Source: Virgibacillus halodenitrificans JCM 12304
Lineage (GTDB): Bacteria; Bacillota; Bacilli; Bacillales; Amphibacillaceae
Length of the DNA: 64,000 bases
Assembly (NCBI RefSeq): GCF_001310895.1
Contig: NZ_BAZS01000013.1
Location: 1-64,000, forward strand
Direction: 5' to 3'
Part shown: piece after piece, positions 58,163-64,000 of the stretch
How positions within the stretch are numbered: position 1 is the stretch's first letter
Layout: every line of letters starts with the position of its first letter
The notes under the pieces: generated by a model
Told to the model about the DNA's origin: nothing
What the model saw: the letters and a program-made list of their open reading frames with translations, nothing else
The model's database searches: none
Position numbers and translations under genes: made by a program

Positions 58163-59721
58163 ATGGAAGGGACCATTTTTTCCATCATCCAGCTCTATTA
58201 ATGTTAGTACTTGTTTTACTGACACGAAAAGTGCTAATTTCACTTGGGGCCGGGATTATTGTTGGAGCATTGTTTATTCATGATTTTAATCTATTTGGAA
58301 TGGTGAAAGAAATTTGGTTTATTTTTTACGAAATCTTTGTATCAGAAGGATCCTTGAATATTGGAAATATACTCTTACTTAGTTTTCTATTATTATTAGG
58401 CATAATGACGGCATTTTTGCAGGCATCCGGAGGAAGTAGAGCCTTTGGAGACTGGATGATTCAGAGAGTGAAAACACGCAAGGGCGCACAATTAATGAGC
58501 GCTGTATTGGGTCTGATTATATTTATAGATGATTATTTTAATAGCCTTGCTGTAGGACAAATTGCAAGACCACTTACGGACCGTCATCGAGTTTCACGGG
58601 CTAAGCTTGCTTACTTTATTGATTCTACCTCAGCTCCAGTTACTGTTATATCTCCTATCTCAAGCTGGGGAGCCTATATAATTGGTATTCTCGGTGGGTT
58701 ATTCGCAGCCAATGGAATAACTGATATTGCTCCTTTAGAAGCATTTATAAAAATGATTCCATTTAACTTATATGCCCTTGGTGCCGTATTGCTGGTGTTT
58801 GTAGTGGCATATTTTAAAATGGATATTGGACCAATGCGGACACATGAACAACGTGCCATAAAAACTGGCCAGCTTTATGATCCAAATCAAGATAATATCC
58901 CTGGGGATTTAGGAGATACATTCAAACCACATGAAAACGGAAGGGTGTTTCACCTTTTAACACCTATTGGAGTATTAATTATAGCGACTGTACTAATGAT
59001 GGTGATTACCGGAATATATAATACGGAGGGCACTGTTAATATATTAACAATATTCGCGAACACAGATGTAAACCTCTCATTGTTTACAGGTGGTCTAATT
59101 GCTGTATTGACAAATCTTCTATTTCATCTTCAACAGAGTAAGCCTAAAGCTAATACCATGAAGATAATTATAGAAGGTATAAAAACAATGCTTCCGGCAA
59201 TTTACATTTTGCTTTTAGCATGGATGATCGGTTCAATAATAGGTACTCTTGAAACTGGTGAATACCTTGCTGGTGTAGTTGAAAGTGCTTCTATCAGTCC
59301 AAGTTTACTGCCATTTTTGTTCTTTATTATTGCTGGGATTATGGCACTTGCCACAGGAACTTCCTGGGGAACATTTGGAATTATGCTCCCAATAGCTGCG
59401 GAGGTAACATCCATTTCGAATATGGATTTACTACTGCCAACCTTGGCTGCTGTTTTGGCTGGTTCCGTATTTGGAGACCATTGTACACCAATTTCAGATA
59501 CAACAATCCTTTCTTCAACCGGAGCAGGAGCTAACCATATAGATCATGTATTAACACAGCTGCCATATGCAATTATTGTTGCCGTTGCTGCTAGTGTTGG
59601 TTATTTGCTGATTGGTACACTAAACCAAGTAGTTCTGCCTTTGATTATAACCTTTGCAGTAATTATTGGTATTTGCTTACTGCTGCAATTCTTAGTTAAA
59701 ACAAAATTATCTGATGAGTAA
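58163..59721 (+). CDS. NhaC-family transporter under lysine control (start frameshifted)
   Basis: The protein of about 518 residues has about twelve membrane helices and NhaC-type sodium:proton antiporter signatures (SVLGLIIFIDDYFNSLAVGQ-like LGLIIFIDDYFNSLAVG, STSAPVTVISPISSWGAY, ATGTSWGTFGIMLPIA, GSVFGDHCTPISDTTILSS). The lysine riboswitch ahead of it suggests a lysine transporter of the LysW type proposed for Firmicutes. GGAGG at 58150 points to ATG 58163 as start, but that frame stops after 12 codons. Adding one base near 58186-58190 (CATCC) joins MEGTIFSII to PALLMLVLVLL. From ATG 58201 the open frame is 506 residues but has no ribosome binding site. Confidence 0.85.
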
Positions 59722-59723
59722 TT

Positions 59724-59758
59724 AAAAAACATTCTCCTTTTGGGAGAATGTTTTTTTG
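59724..59758 (+). terminator. Terminator after the NhaC-family gene
   Basis: The stem AACATTCTCC / GGAGAATGTT is followed by TTTTTTGTG. Confidence 0.9.
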
Positions 59759-59860
59759 TGTGAATAGTTGTTTAGGAATATTAAATGGTTTGTGCCCTAA
59801 AGTAATTCACATATAGATAAAATGCGACGTAAATTTTGATGTTTAAAGTGGGAAAATCAA

Positions 59861-60257
59861 CTTTTTTCTGGAAAGGTTACTGAAATAATTGATTCTGGTT
59901 GCATCACCGCTACGGGGAAATATTCCGCTTTCCGTGGGCGGCTGATGAGATTCCTCACGCTGCGCCTTCCGGGATCTCATCGAGGCCTCTCCTCCCACAG
60001 GAGTCTTCATATTTCCCCTTCGCTACTATTTACTATTATATCTACTAAGAAAAATCGCGTTCGGAAACACCCAGAATGTGCTGTGTAAGAATTGATTGGA
60101 GTAGAATGCGGCGACTCCTGCCGAGCGGCAAAGAAGACACTGTGAGGTTACGAACAGATGTCGCGCTTGTACCTGGAGGTGTGAAAGCGTCCGCATGCAA
60201 CGAAAATCAATGGGGCAATTCTCCTCAAATATTTAATTGAGCTTTTCATCAACAAAG
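59861..60257 (-). repeat. Dispersed composite repeat, copy 3 (inverted)
   Basis: This copy is inverted relative to the other two. Module B (about 59909-60023) is bounded by an inverted repeat, GGGGAAATAT (59914-59923) with ATATTTCCCC (60009-60018). Module A is at 60090-60214. The whole unit has imperfect outer inverted repeats of about 30 bp (59861-59892 and 60225-60257), so it looks like a roughly 400-bp MITE-like element. It fills most of the 800-bp gap before the NSS transporter. No gene is seen. Confidence 0.75.
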
Positions 60258-60396
60258 TTACTTCGCATTTTCCTCCGACTCTGCAATACATGAAGTGTAA
60301 GACTTAATTATATCAATTAAATATTTAGAAAAAAGCATTTCCTTCACAATAATATTATGTAAAAAGTTCCATTTATTAGAAAAGTTAAATAATCCT

Positions 60397-60425
60397 TTGA
60401 CATAGTCTAAAAGTACCGTTATAAT
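60397..60425 (+). promoter_or_regulatory. Sigma-A promoter of the NSS transporter
   Basis: TTGACA (60397-60402) and TATAAT (60420-60425) are consensus elements 17 bp apart, about 100 bp upstream of the start codon. Confidence 0.88.
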
Positions 60426-60528
60426 ACAAGCATAAATATCAGAAAAAAGTAAACATTTTAAACATTCCTTTGAACAACTACACATATAATTGGTTGTAAT
60501 AAGGAAAACTTACAGAGGAGGTCATTAC

Positions 60529-62064
60529 ATGGAAACACGTTCACAATGGGGGACAAGAGCTGGTTTCATCCTTGCAGCAGTTGGTTCAGCTGTAGGACTG
60601 GGAAATATTTGGAGGTTTCCTGCTGTTGCTTATGAGAACGGGGGAGGAGCATTTTTTATCCCTTACTTATTTGCGCTGTTAACTGCAGGTATACCAATAC
60701 TCATCATGGAATTTACGATGGGACATAAGTATAAGGGTTCCGCACCGCTAACATTTAAACGAATGAATAAAAAGTCTGAATTTGTTGGTTGGTGGGCAGT
60801 AGCAGTATCTTTTGTTATTTCTACCTATTATGCTGTTATTATTGCTTGGGCAATGTCGTATTCAGTATTTTCCTTTAACCTTAATTGGGGATCAGACACA
60901 GAAGGGTTTTTGTTTAATGAGTATCTAAACTTATCTGTAGACCCTGGTCAAACAGGTAGTTTTGTACCTGGAGTACTCATTCCATTAATTCTCGTTTGGG
61001 TAGTAGTATTAGGTATATTGTTTAAAGGTGTTAAAAAGGGAATTGAGATAGCTAATAGAATTTTCATTCCTGCGTTAGTAATTATTTTTCTTATTATCGT
61101 AATTCGTGCTATTACTTTACCTGGAGCTATTGATGGATTACAGGCATTCTTCGCTCCTGATTTTTCAAAGATTTTGCAACCGGATGTATGGGTAGCTGCT
61201 TATGGGCAAATATTCTTTAGTTTATCCATTGCTTTTGCGATTATGATCACTTATTCCAGTTATTTACCTAAGAAGTCAGATATAACCGGTAACGCATTTA
61301 TTACTGGATTTGGAAATTCCAGCTTTGAGTTACTTGCTGGTATTGGGGTTTTCTCTGTACTTGGTTTTATGGCATCTCAATCAGGAGTTGCAGTAGATGA
61401 AGTAGTAGCTGGAGGAGTTGGATTAGCTTTTGTGGTATTCCCGGCTATTATTAATGAATTCCCTGGACTAAATGGTCTGTTCGGTTTCTTGTTCTTCGCA
61501 TCCTTAGTTTTAGCGGGGTTAAGCTCGTTAATGTCTATTACCGAAACCTATGTAGCTGGTCTTGTGGATAAATTTAAAATTTCCAGAACAAAAGCAGTAT
61601 TATTTGGAGGAGGAACAGCTGCCGTAATTTCTCTTCTCTTCGCTACACAGGGTGGTTTATTCTTCCTTGACGCAGCTGACTATTTTATCAACCAATTTGG
61701 TGTCGCAATGCTTGGTTTGGTTGAAGTAGTCTTAATTGCTTGGATTTTACGCGAAGTGAAAAGTCTTCAGTTACACGCTAATGAAATTTCCGATATACGT
61801 TTGGGATCATGGTGGTCATTTAGCTTAAAGTTTATAACTCCTATTGTATTAGGCTATATGATGTTTGGATTATTTAAGCAAAATATATTAAAAGAATTTG
61901 CGACAGATAACGGGAACTATGAAGGTTATCCAGACATGTTTATAACGTTTGGAGGATGGGCTGTTGCAGCAGGTGCTTTAGTTGCGGGTATCATTATGGC
62001 AACCATCAAGTGGAAATCTTCATCTCAGGTTAATGAAGAATCTGAAACTAGGGAGGCAAAATAA
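60529..62064 (+). CDS. Neurotransmitter:sodium symporter family transporter
   Basis: The protein of about 511 residues has eleven to twelve helices and the NSS signature WGTRAGFILAAVGSAVGLGNIWRFP in helix 1 (sodium and substrate site); ENGGGAFFIPYL follows. I start at ATG 60529 behind GAGGAGG. Bacterial members import amino acids with sodium. The small partner gene immediately downstream resembles MetS of the methionine/alanine importer MetPS, so methionine or alanine is the leading guess for the substrate. Confidence 0.92.
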   Translation: METRSQWGTRAGFILAAVGSAVGLGNIWRFPAVAYENGGGAFFIPYLFALLTAGIPILIMEFTMGHKYKGSAPLTFKRMNKKSEFVGWWAVAVSFVISTYYAVIIAWAMSYSVFSFNLNWGSDTEGFLFNEYLNLSVDPGQTGSFVPGVLIPLILVWVVVLGILFKGVKKGIEIANRIFIPALVIIFLIIVIRAITLPGAIDGLQAFFAPDFSKILQPDVWVAAYGQIFFSLSIAFAIMITYSSYLPKKSDITGNAFITGFGNSSFELLAGIGVFSVLGFMASQSGVAVDEVVAGGVGLAFVVFPAIINEFPGLNGLFGFLFFASLVLAGLSSLMSITETYVAGLVDKFKISRTKAVLFGGGTAAVISLLFATQGGLFFLDAADYFINQFGVAMLGLVEVVLIAWILREVKSLQLHANEISDIRLGSWWSFSLKFITPIVLGYMMFGLFKQNILKEFATDNGNYEGYPDMFITFGGWAVAAGALVAGIIMATIKWKSSSQVNEESETREAK

Positions 62065-62065
62065 T

Positions 62066-62173
62066 ATGACTGGCGGAGCTATTTTCGTTATGATTCTAGG
62101 GATTGTTGTTATATGGGGAGGCTTAGCTGCTAGTATCATGCATGCTGTAAAGAAAGCTAAGGAAGCAAAGTAA
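62066..62173 (+). CDS. MetS-type NSS transporter small subunit
   Basis: This 35-residue protein (MTGGAIFVMILGIVVIWGG...) is one transmembrane helix followed by a Lys-rich tail (HAVKKAKEAK). It begins 2 bp after the NSS transporter stop, with GGGAGG upstream. The layout matches the MetS family of small subunits that are needed by some NSS carriers. Confidence 0.85.
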   Translation: MTGGAIFVMILGIVVIWGGLAASIMHAVKKAKEAK

Positions 62174-62176
62174 TCA

Positions 62177-62212
62177 GAAGAGCCTTTACCTTCATTGGTA
62201 AAGGCTCATTCT
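62177..62212. terminator. Terminator after the NSS pair
   Basis: The stem GAGCCTTTACC / GGTAAAGGCTC is followed by ATTCTTT; it also lies downstream of minus-strand lytH. Confidence 0.82.
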
Positions 62213-62235
62213 TTATAAAGAGTAATGCTACTTTG

Positions 62236-63192
62236 TTATCTTGCCATTCGTTCCCATTTTTTTAAATAAGGGTAAGGGTCAAAAGACCATTCACTATGAC
62301 CATTATCTTTGTACATTCCGTAGTGAAGGTGGGGTGGAAACTTACCTGAAGTGCCTGGAGGCCCGTAGCCAGTTGAACCAACACTCCCTAAAACATCGCC
62401 AGGTTTCACAACTTGGCCAACCTTTAAATCCTCACTATAACCATTCATATGTGCATAATAGTGATATATATTATAAATGTCACGAATGCCGATACGCCAT
62501 CCACCATAAAGATTCCATCCCATTAATTCAACTACACCATATGTAGTTGATTTCACAGGAGTACCGTAACTCGCAAATATATCTGTCCCCTCATGGATAC
62601 GCAATCCTCCAAAACCTCTGCGATCTCCCCATGTGTTATTATAACTATAGTTATATTTCATTGATACAGGGAAATCTCGATCTGTTAAATTAATGTCCTT
62701 AAACTTTTTAAATACTTTTGCAGTATTCATGATAGTCTGTACAGATAAGTCCCTTTGGTAAAAATTCCATAGAGCGATTCGAATATCATCTCTTGAAGGT
62801 CCATATTCAAGAATCATATTAGCCATCGTGTGTAAGATATCTTCAGGATTACCCGGATCGGCTTTATTATCACCATTTCCATCTTTTCCTTTGCCCTGAA
62901 AAAAAGTGATTATCTTTTCATCCTGAATCATTAGACTGTTTCCAGGACCAAACCAAATTTCAGGATCAAAAGAAATAGAAATTAACTGATCGTTATCTTC
63001 CTTTTGAATGTTCCTCTCATAATTATCCATTGCTGCAAAGTAATACCACGGAATTTGAGAGATTGCCTCTGTTTTTTTAAACAAGGCCATTCTTTTCTCA
63101 TAAATATCTGACTCGGCGGCAAAAGCGTCTTTTGGTGAATAAGGATATAGAATCAACATACATATGAAGATTGAAATAATTTTTAATTGCAA
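62236..63192 (-). CDS. lytH: M23 peptidase LytH (spore cortex peptidoglycan)
   Basis: The 318-residue secreted protein has a signal peptide (MQLKIISIFICMLILYPYS... ending near FAAES) and a C-terminal M23/lysostaphin-type domain. Zinc-binding signatures visible are RIHEGTDIFASYGTPV, YYAHMNGYSEDLKVGQVVKPGDVLGSVGSTG and PPHLHYGMY. In B. subtilis LytH (YunA) trims peptide stems to give single L-Ala in spore cortex. Its neighbours yunB-yunE support this assignment. The N-terminal half (residues 30-170) is the usual LytH-specific region. Confidence 0.9.
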   Translation of the reverse strand: MQLKIISIFICMLILYPYSPKDAFAAESDIYEKRMALFKKTEAISQIPWYYFAAMDNYERNIQKEDNDQLISISFDPEIWFGPGNSLMIQDEKIITFFQGKGKDGNGDNKADPGNPEDILHTMANMILEYGPSRDDIRIALWNFYQRDLSVQTIMNTAKVFKKFKDINLTDRDFPVSMKYNYSYNNTWGDRRGFGGLRIHEGTDIFASYGTPVKSTTYGVVELMGWNLYGGWRIGIRDIYNIYHYYAHMNGYSEDLKVGQVVKPGDVLGSVGSTGYGPPGTSGKFPPHLHYGMYKDNGHSEWSFDPYPYLKKWERMAR

Positions 63193-63316
63193 AGTAATCC
63201 ACCCTTTAATAAGTAATTAACTTATAATTATATTTGCCTAAAGGAAATATCCTATACTATATATATTTATGTAATATTGCAGGACCAATGAGACCATTAG
63301 TCCTGACAAATTGATC

Positions 63317-63898
63317 TTACTTTTCTTCCATATTATTTTGCTTCAGACCCTGCGGTGATTTTTTCATTTCTTTTATAATAGTATCTATCGTGTTGTCAAA
63401 ATCGTTTCGTTCAGATGAATTGGAATTATGGAGACTATGGATATCTTGTATAAGTGTTTCATTATCAGAAACATAAATTTCGAAATAACGTGGCATTACT
63501 GACATTGCTGTTTTTTTGGCTATATCTGCGGCATATTCCTTTTGTGCTTCCGGTTTTAACTCGTAAGCAATAAGAACTTCTTTGTCTGTTACTAGCGTCG
63601 CTACTTCGTTAAAGTTATCGCTACGAAGTATCATTTTGGTAATCATATTGGCCATTTCTGTACGATCCATTTTAGCTGTATGGTTAATTTCGTCACTATT
63701 TTCTAACTGGTCTTTTGTATAACGTACATAACCTAAACGATCGTTTAATTCCTGGTCTCGTGGAGCTTGTAGCTCAGTCGACGGATCCATTTCATTAACA
63801 ATGTCTTCTCTGTCATTCATTGCATTATCATTATTGGCACAACCAGTGATTACAAAAGTAGCCAGTATAAAACTCCAGTACAGTTTTCTTTTCATCAT
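63317..63898 (-). CDS. YhcN/YlaJ family sporulation lipoprotein
   Basis: The 193-residue protein has a lipobox (FVITGCANN) after a Lys/Arg-rich start. It also has the YhcN/YlaJ core (EMANMITKMILRSDNFNEVATLVTDKEVLIAYE, AADIAKKTAMSVMPRYFEIYVSDNETL). Family members are forespore lipoproteins. I start at the first of two ATGs (63898), 6 bp after AGGAGG on the minus strand. Its place by lytH resembles B. subtilis yutC. The last 100 bp of the window beyond it show only the start of an intergenic region. Confidence 0.87.
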   Translation of the reverse strand: MMKRKLYWSFILATFVITGCANNDNAMNDREDIVNEMDPSTELQAPRDQELNDRLGYVRYTKDQLENSDEINHTAKMDRTEMANMITKMILRSDNFNEVATLVTDKEVLIAYELKPEAQKEYAADIAKKTAMSVMPRYFEIYVSDNETLIQDIHSLHNSNSSERNDFDNTIDTIIKEMKKSPQGLKQNNMEEK

Positions 63899-64000
63899 GT
63901 TCTTCCTCCTTTGTTTATGTTCTTTATTAGTGTGTAATGAAGCCAGAAATTCATACACTAATTTAGAGTGGTTTCACGAAGAGGTAGTATGGTAAACTGT

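Overview
The window looks like a chromosomal segment of a low-GC, Gram-positive, spore-forming Bacillaceae, most like the Oceanobacillus/Virgibacillus group. This rests on gene content: LiaIHFSR, CwlO-type hydrolase, CsoR-CopA-CopZ, FadNAE, MetNPQ, SufCDSUB, YunBCDE, LytH and a YhcN/YlaJ sporulation lipoprotein in a B. subtilis-like order. Strong GGAGG ribosome binding sites, TTG/GTG starts and PyrR, SAM and lysine leader regulation agree with it. Species cannot be fixed from the sequence alone.

Region 1 (1-9.0 kb) is foreign. It is the transposition module of a Tn7-like element: a TniQ/TnsD-like gene, a TnsA-TnsB fusion, a chimeric second tnsB remnant whose first codons copy tnsC, tnsC, a terminator, and a second TniQ/TnsD-like gene. 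A cluster of five 20-bp repeats follows (three direct at exact 30-bp spacing, two inverted), ending in a plausible TGTGACG terminus at 8835. A partial unknown gene lies on the far side. Just outside the terminus is a LAGLIDADG homing endonuclease behind a promoter with a LexA-like dyad. No CRISPR array or cas gene is visible.

Region 2 (9.5-24.6 kb): M42 aminopeptidase, hemolysin III, a frameshifted DUF1836 gene, an LLM oxidoreductase, an MFS transporter behind a PyrR-type attenuator, a 40-bp tandem repeat array, the lia cell-envelope stress operon, an ArAE-family membrane protein, a 31-residue Cys4 protein, the glyoxylate shunt (aceB-aceA) and a CwlO-like peptidoglycan hydrolase.

Region 3 (24.6-36 kb): a frameshifted BCCT transporter with a sigma-B-like promoter, a frameshifted aeRF1-type gene, a minus-strand zinc operon znuA-znuC-znuB-zur followed by two fluoride-channel genes, with two Zur boxes upstream, then csoR-copA-copZ and proline dehydrogenase.

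Region 4 (36-52.8 kb): fadN-fadA-fadE beta-oxidation genes behind a perfect FadR-type operator, yusI, gcvH, yusF, yusE, a SAM riboswitch with metN-metP-metQ, a 1.3-kb gap holding a 56-codon ORF and a dispersed repeat, and the sufCDSUB iron-sulfur assembly operon.

Region 5 (52.8-64 kb): yunE-yunD-yunC, an HD-GYP protein, yunB, a lysine riboswitch ahead of an NhaC-family transporter (one-base frameshift near its start), a third dispersed repeat, an NSS transporter with its MetS-type small partner, lytH and a YhcN/YlaJ lipoprotein. Four otherwise intact genes carry single-base frameshifts, so either sequence quality or recent gene decay needs checking.
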